Assembly: GCA_002633005.1 (NCBI GenBank)
Contig: NMRA01000003.1
Span: 2,453,159 to 2,517,158, forward strand
DNA from: Phoronis australis
Taxonomy: Eukaryota; Phoronida; Phoronidae
Length of the DNA: 64,000 nt
Direction of reading: 5' to 3'
Each line of letters starts with the position of its first letter. Position 1 is the first letter of the stretch. Of this stretch, positions 48,100-60,675 are shown in pieces. A model generated the notes under the pieces. That model searched no databases. It was not told the DNA's origin and was given only the letters and a program-made list of their open reading frames with translations. A program made the translations under genes and the position numbers.

Positions 48100-48480
48100 T
48101 GTTTTTGGGCAGTTTGAATACACCTAGTGGCCATTTTGTCCAGTTGCTATGTTGTCCAGTTGTCTAATCGATATCTCAGAAACCCTGGTTTTATTTTGGT
48201 GAAATATGGCACAGTGATGGAGGGCATTACTTGAGCAGTGCATGCACCTTTTCAGTTTGCCCTTCCCCCTGAGGCCATTGGGTGGGGCTTTTCAATATTT
48301 TTGAGGACAATTGTTTCCAGATTATATGTAAAAAGCCATTTTTGAGCAGATTGCAACAGGTGCCGTGCTCGTTAAGTCATTTTGCATCTGTCAAACTTCA
48401 TGATTGTTCTTTATAAAAAGAAGTATACTTGACCTGTTATTTTTGGATACCTAATGCTGTGTCCCTGAGTCTGTGTAGCG
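48100..48480 (+). repeat. fragment of the CCTAGTGGC element
   Basis: CACCTAGTGGCCATTTTGTC near 48122 and a later CCCCCTGAGGCC are monomer relics. The rest is diverged. Confidence 0.45.
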
Positions 48481-48680
48481 TTTTTGTCAATTCTGACTAT
48501 TGAAGCTACATCTTGCAGTCAAATTTTGTCACCTTTAACAATACATGAAACTGATAAACAGCCCTAGAAACATATACTTTGCAGTGCAGTACACTGTGGT
48601 CACTTGTCCGTGGTTTGTGTTATTGTTGTTCAATTGGAGAACCTTTTTAATTCTATCATTGTCTTAAAGTAACAACTTGT

Positions 48681-48755
48681 TAAGGTTATGCAGGGCCTTA
48701 CTGATAAGGTTATGTAGGGCCTTATTGATAAGGTTACATAGGGCCTTACTGATAA
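48681..48755 (+). repeat. 24-bp tandem repeat, three units
   Basis: TAAGGTTATGCAGGGCCTTA then CTGA, repeated three times with single-base changes. Confidence 0.9.
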
Positions 48756-49349
48756 GTCTCTACCTTTAGCCTAATATCTGCAAAACTAATAATTTAACCA
48801 GTAGCCAGAAGTATGTATTTTCTGATTGAAAGTAGACATTGCATAGAATTTGATTTTTGACTGTTTACCAGTCTGCCACTAATTAGGTCATGTGATCTTG
48901 CTTTTTAGGAAAATTTAGTAAAAAAAGATTGTTCATAGCAAACTAACAGATTATTAATAATAACATTTACCAAATTTCGCATGGTATAAATGTTCAAGAT
49001 AAATTTCTAAATTATCATTTTGTTTTGGTTTATGCCAGGCACTTAAATATTTTTTTCATAAAAATAATATAAGTCCTATATTTAATAGCTTGTCGTGCAA
49101 AAATTCAAAATTTTAAAAACAGTTATAGCAGTGGTTTGGAGAATATTATATATAACATAGTTTCTGAAAGTTCCATGGGAATCCGATAAGCCATCTCTGA
49201 GATACAATGTTCCAAAGTGGGCCAGAACTGTACATTTTTCTAGTAAGTAATTTTTTTTACATTATACAGGGATGTTTCTTAAGCCCTTAGATGTGTGTTT
49301 ATTTGTATAATTCAGTCGCTGATTTACTACTGTGTAACACCTGTTACAG

Positions 49350-49465
49350 TGCCTGGAAGTTGTGCGGCCAATTATGAGTCTGCTTGCTCTCGACTGCTCC
49401 GCCCTGCAGAACTTTGAAGCATTGATGGCACTAACCAATCTAGCCTCCATTAGCCCCTCAGTCAG
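49350..49465 (+). CDS. unc45: UNC45 exon: UCS domain
   Basis: Starts after gttacag with [20 protein letters not shown], then [19 protein letters not shown], matching vertebrate YEVVRPLVSLL...[14 protein letters not shown]. It ends in phase 2 at GTCAG|gttcgt. Confidence 0.94.
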
Positions 49466-49707
49466 GTTCGTCGTATATTATTTTTCTGTTTTGATCTACT
49501 GTTTTTTAAAGTATCACAGAAGGACATTTTCAAAATGTTTTCCAAAAATATCTATACACCTAACTTCTTGATGTTAGTTTTCCTGTTGAAACTATAAAAT
49601 GCAGATGATAAAAGCATTTCAGAGTAGGTCTGTTTTGAATCTCACTGTCTTTTATCCTGACCTCATATGATTTTGTTGACCATGACTTTTAAAAGAACTT
49701 GCTGTCC

Positions 49708-49806
49708 ATGGGATTCTTTAGCCAATAAATACCACATTGTCCATGAGTTTCTTATTGGCCAATAAATGCCATACTGTCTATGAGATTTCTACTTTGGCAA
49801 ATAAAT
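49708..49806 (+). repeat. ~46-bp tandem repeat, about two and a half units
   Basis: CCATG.G.TTCTTTAGCCAATA and AATACCACATTGT recur with changes just before the UNC45 exon at 49905. Confidence 0.7.
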
Positions 49807-49904
49807 GCATGGTACCACAAATCATTTCTGAGAACTGCCTTGATGCGCATGCCCTTTTCGTCGTACACTTTACCATTCGCATCTTATTGGGTTTTTGTCT
49901 TCAG

Positions 49905-50022
49905 GAAACGAATTTTTAAGGAAAAGGGCGTGAGTGAAATAGAACATTACATGCTTGAGGAACATGAAATGTTGAAGCGAGCGGCAACTGAGTGCATGTG
50001 TAACATGATACTTGAAGAAGAG
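49905..50022 (+). CDS. unc45: UNC45 exon: UCS domain
   Basis: G completes Arg, then [20 protein letters not shown] and [19 protein letters not shown] before gtaaga. The E-.-Y-M-.-E-.-H-.-.-L-.-.-A-A-T-E-C-M-C-N block is diagnostic of UNC45. Upstream in-frame sequence (49780-49904) is intron read-through and is not included. Confidence 0.95.
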
Positions 50023-52043
50023 GTAAGATTGAGCAACATTTTGAAGAATTGATGTGCTTTGTTTGTAGTATTGACAGGCTTCTTTTGTCAGAGGTACTTC
50101 TCATGCCTTTATTGTACTATAGCGATATGTTTGAGTTAAGCTAATTTGGTATTGGCCGCAATTTAGTGATGTTTTAATTAATAAGTGGGATACCAATGCA
50201 TGGTTTTGCTAATTCCTAGACTTGTTAACGCCAGCATCACCTGGTAATGAGTACGCTAAAGTCGCGCGATTTCCGTACACTCGAAATTAATTCCAAACAA
50301 ATTCATTCTTGGTCGAATATCGGGGGACAATATTTTTGTGTTGTCTAAATTTGGCACATCTCCGAAATGTGCCTTTTTGCTGTTGTCCGAATTTGGTGAG
50401 CTAAATCTCTTCGAAAATTTTTAGAAGTCTGTATGAGCATGATGAATAGAAAATCGATTTGTCAACGAGAAATAAATATTCGTAAGTCGTGGAAAAGAAG
50501 GGCTTTTTGTCGACTGCGCTTTCTCATTTAAAGTAATTTTGTGTTAAACGTTACTGTTATGGATGTGGGAACTAGTGCAAAGAACAAAGTGATAAACAAT
50601 GACGAGAACAGACTTTATATATTTAAATTTGTTAAACGTATCCATGCATTGTCTACTAGTCTTAAGTCTAGTCTACGGATGACTCGGCCTCTTTCTAAAA
50701 CAAGTTAAGGCTTAAAATCAGAAAATCTAATGTACAACTCATAGCAAAGTCAAAAGACAGGCATAGTCAGATTTGGTTAGCTAAAGCCAATTAGGGAGAC
50801 AAAAGTCTTCAAGAATTAGAAACGGGCACTTTGGCAAGTGGCTATTATAATCCTAACCAGTGAAAAGCATCCATAATTGCCGGTTGAGAAATGGGTTGTT
50901 ACACGTTGTGATCTTGTTGTCTAATGGTTGCATTTCTTGTCTTAATTTTCATAAGTGCAATTTAACGAGCTTCCTGTTGCAAGGTACTGTCGTGCTTGCA
51001 TAAATGAATCAAAGCCATCAAGCTAAGTCCCAATGAACACTTTCTGTTTAACTTGTGTTTTCAAGCTCATTAGGAAAAATTTCCATGAACTTGCTCTTTT
51101 GAACATTTTTATGAAATGTCAAATTGGGTTGAACCAACGAGAATACTGGCAGTGTGGCTATATTCAACAGGAAATGCAAGCCTACGTACTATGGAATGCT
51201 GTTGGTGAAACATGAGTAATTGTTCTGTTGTGTCAGAATAGACTATGTGGGTTTAGCGTAAAAGGAAATTGTGGTTTGCAATTGTTTGCAGATTGAGAAT
51301 AAATATAGCTTGATTTGTTGTGTTGTGTAAGTATCCCTAATTAACACTAAGGATAACTATTGTTAGAAAAGTACATTAACAATTATAATGTTTATGTACT
51401 AATTATGATGCGTATCTATGCTAGCGCTCTCTTTTGGGATAACTTTAGCTAAATCGATATTAACAATCAAGCACCTTTTCTGCTATCCCAAGCTCTTTGA
51501 CAGTGCTTGAATGACAGTTGTGTTGATCACTTCCAGAACCAGCTGATCACACACTACGTCTGTGTCTTGTACAGCAGTCCTGTTGGTCATTCCTTGTACC
51601 TACTACTATTATTCAGACTTCTGGACAGTATTCATGTTTACACAATATTCATTGTGTCGTGTGTTAAGGTTGTGATTTGAGTTTGATTCATGATGAAGCA
51701 CAACAGCTGATGTGAATACTTATCACCGTATTGTATGCCTACTAAACTGGGTTGATAAATTGTTCTTGGTTCAGTGAGACATGATCTAGTCATTACTTTA
51801 TGGGATGAATAGAGGGGCAAGATATCCAATCCTCCGCACTGGATTAAAGGTCCTATTGTTTCATTGAGAAATAGTCTAGTAATTACTAGAGAACCATGGT
51901 GTTCATTTGCCTACCACACTGGGTTAAGTGTCCATGTTGTAGTGAGAAATCATCTAATCATTACTTTACAGGATGAATAGAGGGTCGTGGTTAAAAGTCT
52001 ATGTTGTCTATGTTTGAGTGAGACATGATCCAATTTGTTACAG
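50023..52043. other. UNC45 intron, little recognised
   Basis: A C/G-rich patch near 50.24-50.42 kb (CGAATATCGGGG, TCCGAATTTGG) may be an old repeat. 51.72-52.03 kb shows loosely repeated TCA.T.ATTACTTTA.GGATGAATAG segments. No gene supported. Confidence 0.45.
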
Positions 52044-52190
52044 GTGCAAAAGTTGTTCCTAGGTGAGAATGATAAAGTCAAGCTGTGGACTTTGTTCTGT
52101 GCTGATGAGGACTATAACACAGCACGTGCTGCTGCAGGAGGGCTAGCGATGTTGTCGCAAGAACAGAAAGTGTGCGAGAAAGTAACTAAG
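52044..52190 (+). CDS. unc45: UNC45 exon: UCS domain
   Basis: 49 codons, phase 0-0, after tgttacag. VQKLFLGENDKVKLWTLFCA then DEDYNTARAAAGGLAMLSQE and QKVCEKVTK, ending AAG|gtaaaa. It matches the vertebrate DRLKLLVLYSGEDDE...AAAGGLAMLT segment near the C terminus. Confidence 0.94.
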
Positions 52191-52250
52191 GTAAAACTTT
52201 TTGGGAATTGCTAGTTCATTGTCTTGCTGGACATTTCACTCAGCGCTTCC

Positions 52251-52422
52251 CATTTAAAAAGGGACTTTCCCACTTTGTCCCAAACTGAAGTGTAATATTA
52301 TTTTGTCTTTAAATTTGGTGTGTAATCGATCATTACCCCCTCTCGATTACAAACCAAATTTAAAGACAAAGTACTATTACATTTTTAGTTTGGGACAAAG
52401 TGGGAAAGTACATTTTTAAATG
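52251..52422. repeat. fold-back element with ~79-bp arms
   Basis: Left arm 52251-52329 and right arm 52343-52422 are reverse complements with about ten mismatches (CATTTAAAAA, ACTTTCCCACTTTGTCCCAA, TTTGTCTTTAAATTTGGT, GTAATCGA). The loop is only 13 bases. It sits 61 bases after an UNC45 exon. Confidence 0.85.
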
Positions 52423-52782
52423 CAAAATGCTTTCATGCAAATGGACTTCTCTTGTTTGTGTTCGTTTCATTGAATTTTTGTGCTTCATTCGTGACATGCA
52501 CTTGAATGCGTCTTCACTGCCCATTGAAAATTAAAAGAATAATCAAGTCTATGGCCGACATTATGCAAGAGCTGGTTGTAGAATACCGTAAGGTTCCCCC
52601 CATGGATATATTTTAACACTAACATGCTGGTTACTAGATGGTAAGACTTGTTGTATTCGGACTATATGCAAGTGTGTGCTTTAAGCTGTCGCCACATGTT
52701 AGTTTTATGGCCTTTAAATCATTGTGTCATGTCAGTGTTGTGAGATGTAATTGACATGTAAATGTTGCCTCCCTATTCACAG

Positions 52783-53043
52783 GTGAAGGACTTCCACGAG
52801 GTACTGATGGGTATCATGGCCAGTGATCAGCCAGAGATGCAGCACCGGGCCTCGTGTATAGTTCTTAACATGATGTGTGCCAGCAAGACTGTGGCCGAGA
52901 CGATCTGTGACACCAAGCTGTTGGAGGTTCTGTTGGCAGTGTCCAGACCAGAGTCTGGAAGTATGGAGCAGGCTAGGGAGAATGCTAAGAAGGCCCTACA
53001 AGTTGCAGCTGACCACGGCTTGATACAATCTACTGGACAGTAG
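52783..53043 (+). CDS. unc45: UNC45 last exon with stop codon
   Basis: Starts after ctattcacag: VKDFHEVLMGIMASDQPEMQ, then HRASCIVLNMMCASKTVAET, LLEVLLAVSRPESG and AADHGLIQSTGQ followed by TAG. It matches the vertebrate end (W.EIL..LL...Q..QHRG..V.LNM..A......L....EYGLIQ). This is the natural C terminus, a few residues from the vertebrate end point. Confidence 0.95.
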   Translation: MKDFHEVLMGIMASDQPEMQHRASCIVLNMMCASKTVAETICDTKLLEVLLAVSRPESGSMEQARENAKKALQVAADHGLIQSTGQ

Positions 53044-53434
53044 CTACCATTCTCATAAGACTAACCAGGACTTTTTAAACTAGCCAATGAACTATATTTA
53101 CCATCCTGTTAACTGATGATTGTGGCTTCGTAAAAACCACTGCCATTACCATTCTAGTGGTAAGTGCTGGCCATGGGATGATACAAGTCCCTGGCTACTT
53201 ATTACCTTATTACCGGTAGCAACTGATAATTGCTTCATACAGTCCTCTGCATAGCATCCTGCTCTTCCAGTATGTGTTGACGGCCATTGTGGCACGCAAG
53301 CTCAATGCCTTCATGTTTCTGTTATGAAAATGTTAAACCTATACTGACTGAGGGTATAGATTTACTTGACGATCTTGACTGTTTGTAAAGGGGCAGCACA
53401 ATATTAGCTTCATTTAACTTTTCGTAGATTGTGC

Positions 53435-53440
53435 ATTAAA
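53435..53440 (+). terminator. possible UNC45 polyadenylation signal
   Basis: ATTAAA, a common variant hexamer, lies about 390 bases after the UNC45 stop. No AATAAA occurs nearer than about 54.8 kb. Placement is a guess without transcript data. Confidence 0.25.
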
Positions 53441-53683
53441 GAAGTATGAATTGTACAAACTCACATTGGACCTCTGAGATGAGTAGAGCTTACTGTTAAT
53501 TATTGGTGTGTGTTAATTATTTATGGTGTGGTTTAGAAATTAGTAATGTATAGTTTTGTTTCACAGAAACATATTTGGCACTTTTTTACTTTTTGTGCAG
53601 TTTTGCTTATTTGTGTGGTATAGAATATCATGTGCAGTTAATATTAGTGATGAAGTTATGTTGACTACCTGTCGGATTTTTAG

Positions 53684-54605
53684 GCGCCCACGAAAAATTT
53701 TGTGGTCGCATTTAGTCAGCAGTCTGTCCATCCGTCTGTCATTACCTCTGCTTGTTGGTGGAATATCTCAAAAAAAAATAAGACAGGTCACAAAATCTGG
53801 CACGGCATTATATGGCACAGACATGCTGGCACCAGTCAAATTTCAGACAAATCTGACTAACCTCACTCCTATTCCCCACCCCACCCCACCCCACCCCACC
53901 CCACCCCACCCCATGCCTGTTATCCTGATTTTCTAGCTTTTTCGATTCAGTTAATGTCATATCGGCTTGACAGATTTTGTTGAAACTTTCCACAAGGACT
54001 ATGGCTGGGGTGCACCGGCACCTATCGATTTTTGTTCGTATTTGACTTCTGTGGCACCCCCTGATGGTTCCTATATGAAAGCTGAAAGTCAACTATTGCT
54101 GGTACATCCCAGCCATTCACCTAAGGTACACCAAAAGATCTCTCTAGCCATTGTGATTATAATAGACAGACAACATTTTGTTGCTCCGAAATGTCTGACA
54201 AGGAGTGCTATTAGTAGTTGAATCTGACACATAATTGTCTGGTGCCTATATAAACCCGTCTTATATATTTGCATTAGGTTCCATCAAAATTTGGCAAGTT
54301 GTTTTACAATAATCGACAGATATAAAATCTTACCATGAACCAAAGTGGTTGACGGGGTGCTATTGCAGTCAATTCTGTGTGAGAGTGGATTATTGTAAAT
54401 CCATCCCAGTTTGATATTTCTGTGTCAAATTTCGTCAAAATCTGTCAAGCTGTTTTGACAACGATTGATGGACAAGCAATATATTGTCGAAATCTAAAAT
54501 GACCAAATTAGTTTTAATTACAAGAGACTAGACGTATACAGTCTTAGAAGCATGCTGTTTGCAGTGCAGCTGTGGGTACATTCAGCGCTTTGTATTGCTC
54601 TTGTT
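53684..54605 (+). mobile_element. diverged copy of the GCGCCCAC...GTGGG element
   Basis: Head GGCGCCCACGAAAAATTTTG then GGTCGCAT, and tail GCTGTGGGTACATTCAGCGC then TTTGTATTGCTCTTGT. The interior has TGTGGCACCCCCTGATGG and paired TTTGTCAAGCTGTTTTGACA-like stretches, and a (CCCCA)n run at 53875-53913. Begins about 640 bases after the UNC45 stop. Confidence 0.55.
53875..53913. repeat. (CCCCA)n microsatellite
   Basis: About seven CCCCA units on the plus strand. Confidence 0.95.
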
Positions 54606-57600
54606 GGCTTCTCATGCCCCTTTATTAATCATGGATGAATATTTCAGAGTGAAGCAAATGTGTTACTGAATCTCAGCTTTAGTGAACAAAAACGAAGTTA
54701 GAGTAGTGAAATTTTGTTGGTGATTCAAAGATTTGTAGGGAGAGCAGTAATTGTTTTGCAATTAGATTTAGATATTTGCATGACATGAGTAAAGATGTTA
54801 CGTACATGGTGCTAACAATTTTGGAATGTTACATTACAGTTTTCTAAAAAATAAACAATCCTAGAAACGTTTTTTCTGTTTTGCATCAAATGACAGTTAG
54901 GTATGTCGTGGTGACCCTTCACATTGTCACATGTTCCACTGTGTCTCGTTCAAAGAAGCGTTGCAGTACCGCCGAAAACTTGCCTTTTGGCAGCTTAGAT
55001 TTTTTTAGAATTTTTACTATAGCAATGCGGCACTCAGTCCTATTTTAATGCTGTACCTTATTACACCATGGATTGAATGGAGTATACTTCTTCTGAAGGT
55101 AGATTCACCAAAGGAAATTTGATTTTTTTAAGTTGGTGAAGTTGAGTGGACCAGTTGCTGCATGTGGTTATTACCACAAAATAGTGCACAACAAATATTG
55201 TTTGGTTGTTTATTATGAATATTACAAGTACAACAAGCAGCACCACAAACAACTAACCAAGTGATTGACAGATCTTTTAAAGCACCACACAATGCAGATC
55301 TCTTTGATTAACTAAATACAAAGCCACGCTTATCAATTATACTATAACTTAATAATTGCAAGCCTTATACACCATAAACCGCTTACATTCCACATTGAGC
55401 TTTTACAAGTTTGAACTAAGGACATTTATCCATATAAACTCAAACTTTTGCCAAGCCGTGACTTCATCAGAGCACTATTTTGAAAATAATATTCAGAATC
55501 CATTTGCAAAAATAAACACTTTAAAACAGCAGTAAAATCTGGTCAGTTGCATATCTCGAGAAGGAAGTGATCGAGAAGTCCATTTTTGCTGTGGTGCAAG
55601 TGACCTGGATAGAGTTCAGTGACACTAGGACCTCACTAAAATCTAGCTAAAATTACGTATTTTCTTTCAAAATACATGGTGACATCTTGCGAAGTCTTAC
55701 TTTTTATTGAGGTCCTAACCTTACTGAACGACTGGCTAGCTTACGGAGGACATATTTTTACGGAATGGCGCTCGTTGACAAGATGAAGCCACTGCACTCG
55801 TATGCTACATAATTCAGTGGAGTACTTTACACTCTTAATCTACGCTGATTTATAATGTTTGCAAGGTGTTATTGTTGGGTAATGTTCCACTGTTTACAAA
55901 ATGAATAATAATCCCACAACATTCATAAATTAGTCAGATAGAGTGAAAGCTAAATATTATAAAAAGCAATTAGCTGACCGTACAACGTGTCACCACAGTA
56001 TCACAATATTAACACCAGGCTTGACCTATAAGCTTAAAAGCACTTCATGTGACAGTGTAACCTGTTGCAGAAGCGTAATTATTATGCTACAATAAAATGG
56101 TCACTCGGGTACCAAGTTGGTTTAAAGCCAGCAACCCGTACTAAAAGTTAAAAGATGATCATTTTGTCCAAGCATATGTATTCAGCAAGGATAACACAGC
56201 ACACACAAGTTAATTTTGTACAGTTACTGGAAGAGCCTAGGATTTTACCACTACAGTATTGTCTATTGTGTTGGTTAGAGTACCAACCAATGGTGTACCT
56301 AGGATTGCTGCCATATAGGGCACAAGATAAAGGTGCCCCTGGCTGCACACCAGCTACTAGTTCCCTAAATTTTAATACCTGGCTCCGTCATCACCATCAA
56401 AAAATGATGTTACCATTATGATAGTTTGTTGGTTCTGCATGACTGCTAGGTTAGTCAGTGGAATTTAAATGTGCCCTAGCATCATAGTTTTACGTTCAAA
56501 AAGTGAACGCGACTAGTAACAAGTCCTGCATACCCAGAGACATGACTACTCTCTTGGGACATTGCGGACAAGTGGAATGCAAAAACATTACAAAAAATAT
56601 AACTAATACACACATAATAAAAGCCGTAAAATCGTTGAGCAATCTGCAGGTTATAAGATCTGTAAAATGAGGTGAATTGGTTTATGATCACATTATCACA
56701 TCAAAAAACCAAATATATGCTTGCCAAACATACTCACTGTCCATTTAACAATATTCTAACACAATTACTATTTGTCTACTGTTTAAACATTGATTGTTAA
56801 TCCGTGAAACTACATTCAACAATCACCAGGGTAAAACGGAAATTTTACTTTGGGTGCATTACAGACTTAAAACATCTTCTGTGCAAAACAGCACTGAATT
56901 TCATGCTTAACAACTCCATAACACAGTGAAATCTCATTAATTAAGGGTACAAAATAGCAGACAATGGAAACGTCATTTTACGTTTCTTTCAAAAAAGTTT
57001 TTGAACATTTTAAGGTTTTATACAGATGTCTACTTGATCAAGACAAAATATATATCTGTGACAACTGCAACAGAATATGCCACTCCAGAATCGGACTTTT
57101 CAGCAACAGACGGCGCTGCAATCCAACCACTGACAGACAGTGGGTGCACATCCATTGTCTCTTGAGACAGATGGCTGTCGACTACCATTACTATCACCAA
57201 ACAATGTTTTGAAAAATAGTGGGCATTCAAAACAATGTTCGAAGCTTTTGAAAAATAAAGAAGACCAATTCTGTCAATTAGTTTTGTCTAAATTTGGAGA
57301 GATTTTATCAGATTCTCTACGCTATCAGGATACTAACAGAATGTGCATTTTAATGCATTTTCATTCTAGGCATCTTGAGTTTCCTGAGATTAACATAGCA
57401 GAAGTCGGAGCGTTCACACTTACATTGAACTTCAGCATTTTCGATTAACTTGGTAATTCGTTTGGACAAGATAGACGATGGGACATTGGTTGCACCCAAA
57501 AAAGATGCAACTGCAATTTAAATGTCTACACCCAGTGTCCACATGAGCTCTTGGAAACCAACAAAAAGGTGGACATCTGAGCCTATCAACATTTGTAGAG

Positions 57601-58359
57601 TGAATCACGCCTCTTAAGAAACAACACAATGATCTAAATAAGAAAAACTTGAAAATAACACAATTCCTGATGATAGACATATCACAAAGAGATTAAATTT
57701 TGCAAATAATTCAAATAAAAATATATTGTATATAAATTATGAACTTGGACAAAAACAGTGCATACAGATTCACCCCCAATCGGACTGATGACATGCATAT
57801 TTTTAGCTAGCATAGAAAGAAACTGAAAATTATCCTTCAACAATCCTTGAAAGTAAAGGTAACTCTTCAAAATAGCACTCATGGTGCTGAACACAAAACA
57901 ATGAGTTGTGTTGTTAAAACTGATTCTTGAACTTAACACGATAATTCTTAACCGCAAAGATTTTTTCAGAATGAATATTACCGTACTATAAGTGGTAAAA
58001 TATGTCAAGTTGAAATACTAATTTTACTTCACATCTGACCCTACATTATACATTTCATAGACCATAAACTCTATATATAATGCTAAAACACATGTTCTGT
58101 GCAGTGAAACATTGCTTGACACTCAACTCAGCAGCACTACCATCATGACATCTCGCAAGTGACACCTAGTGAGTGCTGCAGTATAACTTCCCACATGTTC
58201 ATATTTCTACTGAAACGCGTAACAAAAAAGGTGATTACTGAAAAGACACTACTCAGGCATAGCTGGCTTCTCCACTAAAATCTGTTGGCTGTCATCAACA
58301 ATAACACAAGACCACCTTAACTGTTGCAAGATAAGCTGCGTGCACCAGTTGCTCCTCTG
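54606..58359. other. intergenic space and/or 3' untranslated region of the TIR gene
   Basis: No coding sequence recognised. Minus-strand AATAAA hexamers occur (for example plus TTTATT at 55703-55708 and near 55208) and could end the TIR-gene transcript, but none can be preferred. Confidence 0.45.
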
Positions 58360-58476
58360 TTAGAAGTCTGAGTACTCGGAATCAGTATACACTTGCTGAA
58401 ATCCTTCTATACCTTCCGAGCCTAAACACTTGAGCAAGTTGTCACGGATACCAGCTGTCAATACTTTCTTGAAAAA
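58360..58476 (-). CDS. tandem-TIR protein last exon with stop
   Basis: After attttacag, phase 0: FFKKVLTAGIRDNLLKCLGS, EGIEGFQQVYTDSEYSDF, then TAA (58360-58362). Short and helix-rich with an acidic, tyrosine-containing end. The gene is convergent with UNC45, the two stops lying 5.3 kb apart. Confidence 0.7.
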   Translation of the reverse strand, partial: FFKKVLTAGIRDNLLKCLGSEGIEGFQQVYTDSEYSDF

Positions 58477-59650
58477 CTGTAAAATGCAAATACTTCGATA
58501 AAAAATGTAACAGTAATTGATTAACAATTATTCTATTTTTAACTGAGGTGTATTACACTGTTTCCATCACAGCTCTGAAACACTGCTAGTAATAAAAATG
58601 GTGTGCAAAGTTAAACCAGCCTTCTGTGCTTACACGAACTGTGACGTCTGCCACATATACCATCACATCCGCAGATGAAACAACAAAACTCAACATTCAT
58701 TTGACTCCTGATATTTGACAGCTGAGCTCTAGGGCTAAAGGGCCTCAAAATAAAATTCCAGATAGAATTACACTTTTGCAGTTGATAGAGTATGAAAAAC
58801 TTTCATGTGGAAAATTCTTTGATCTCCAAGAGAAAACCCAGTCTTCAAGAAAACGTTAGTGGAATTTTGATAAGATTCTGCGATCATCAAGTATTTTGAA
58901 TACAGCTTTATAACTCTGCTACTAATAGTTTAAGAAATTCCATCCTTCATGAAGAAATCTTATTACCTTAAATCACTTAATCAACACTCCAAGTAAAGTG
59001 CCAACAATTTATAATTAACTAAACAACGAACTTAATAATAAGTGTTTAAAATCAAAGACTTTATAAACTCGCCTTGCCTTATGTCACAAAAGCAATTTTT
59101 GATTTAGATCATTTATCATTATGTAGTCAGTCTCAAGTTCTTCCTCAGTCAAAAAAAAGTGATTTCCAGACTTCAGAGACTGCTTGTTATTGTTTGAGTG
59201 ACACCAGTCTCTACATGTTGACTTGCCACTGCTGGTCACCCTAGTCACCGAGCATGGTCTCTAGCAATAACAAGCGTGTCATTTATCTGTGCGATCAAAA
59301 ATCACTTCTCATCTGACTACAGCTACAAGACGGATTCATAGCCACTTAAAGTTGCTAAGTACGAGCACAAGCAGTAAGTCTAAGTGAAGTGTATTATTCG
59401 AGCCTGTACACCACTTGTAAGATTTTCATCACAACTGATGAGCCAAACAGCTGAGAACATTTAAAAGATAAAGTGGGGTGTGTCGGGATTGGGATTATCA
59501 TCATCACTTTCAAGCAGGATTTTACTCAAATGGTTCATGCGCCTAATTCCTGATATACACCTACATAATTATTTATAGAGTAAGAAGGCAAGACATTTGG
59601 AAAGTCATGTTAAAATTAAATTTTATGTTGTTTACCTGTCAAACACTTAC

Positions 59651-59756
59651 GTCATTTCCTGGACTAATGCTTTCAATTTCTTTCAAACATTGCTTTTCTG
59701 AGGCAAGTTTTAGCTTGACGATGTTATTAAGGACCGTATTTTGACCATGGTCCATG
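59651..59756 (-). CDS. tandem-TIR protein exon: C-terminal helix
   Basis: 106 bp after ggttttacag. C completes Ser, then MDHGQNTVLNNIVKLKLASE and KQCLKEIESISPGND, ending GAC|gtaagt. A mixed-charge helix; no family recognised. Phase fits the exons on both sides. Confidence 0.7.
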
Positions 59757-59876
59757 CTGTAAAACCAAAAAAGGTCTCAATACAGTCAGTTGTAATTCAG
59801 TAATTATTAAAAGCTGCATTTTTCACTGTTTAGCTAAATCCAAACAAAAATCGAATTGGTTCCATAAATTTACTTA

Positions 59877-60675
59877 GGGCTGTTCCAGTAAAATCCATGT
59901 GGGAGGGGGGACGGCAGTAGAAATAAAAATTCATGGGTGGTGGTCTTCAGAAAAAAACACAAATTATGGGTGGTCGTTCCTGTAAGAAGTGACACATTAA
60001 AAATGGGTGGTATTTTTTGTCCTGTTAATGTTGACAGGTTGGTTACTTCAGCCCTCAAAACTCGAAACAAGCCAATACAAAAAAGCCCATATTGCTAGTG
60101 AACAAACAGAGTGCAATATGTTCACTAAGCCATTAATCAAGTCATGGGCAACTTGATTTGAGCCAACTGTTTGTCTGCAGTCCTATTGAATTGAAAAGTT
60201 ATGCAACAATAAACTGGTGTTAACACATATAAGAAAATTGATGATTTTTAAATAAAAATTATGAGGAGTAAGATAAACAAGTTCCAATATTCACTCAACA
60301 AAGAAGTATAAAAGATATCGTGGAGACAGTTTGAGTTTCATAGATCCTTATAATTGAAAAAAATGTTTATTAAAATTATAGACACATGGTGAACAGAGAC
60401 ACCTGGTGGCTGCCAAAAGTATTGCTCACAGGCTACTTTAGTTTTTGACAATATTGGACAAGACAACTAGTTCTTGTCTGTCAATCATCTAAGTTTTTAA
60501 CAGGTCCTCCTGGAGGCAGTTTGTTTGCAAATGTTGGATTTTATGTTTTAACCTATTAAAAATAATTAAAAACTTATGGGTCATGGGTTGGAGAAATAAA
60601 TGAAAAATATGGGCGGTGGGTACGAAATAAAAGTGCCTTCCCCTCCCTCCCATACAGATTTTGCTGGAACAGCCC
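59877..60675. mobile_element. non-autonomous TIR element with TTA target duplication
   Basis: Left end GGGCTGTTCCAGTAAAATCC and right end (reverse complement) GGGCTGTTCCAGCAAAATCT continue into GGGAGG, about 33 bp of inverted repeat. TTA flanks both ends (59874-59876 and 60676-60678). 799 bp, no transposase seen. Lies in the intron of the TIR gene between the exons at 59651 and 61229. Confidence 0.85.

Larger units (their letters stand above)
5561..53043 (+). other. unc45: UNC45 gene locus (myosin co-chaperone), 5' end missing
   Basis: Sixteen exons joined in compatible phase give 835 residues that follow vertebrate UNC45 in order: end of a TPR domain (binds HSP90/HSP70 tails), central armadillo-type domain, then the UCS armadillo domain that binds and folds myosin heads, then a stop. 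UNC45 is a cytosolic chaperone needed for muscle and non-muscle myosin. About 70 N-terminal residues (first two TPR helix pairs) are not seen and probably lie left of position 1. About 30 residues are missing between the exons ending at 31495 and starting at 42270. Adding both gives about 935 residues, the usual family length. Introns range from about 0.3 kb to nearly 14 kb. The family call rests on recognising conserved blocks, not on an alignment run here. Confidence 0.93.
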
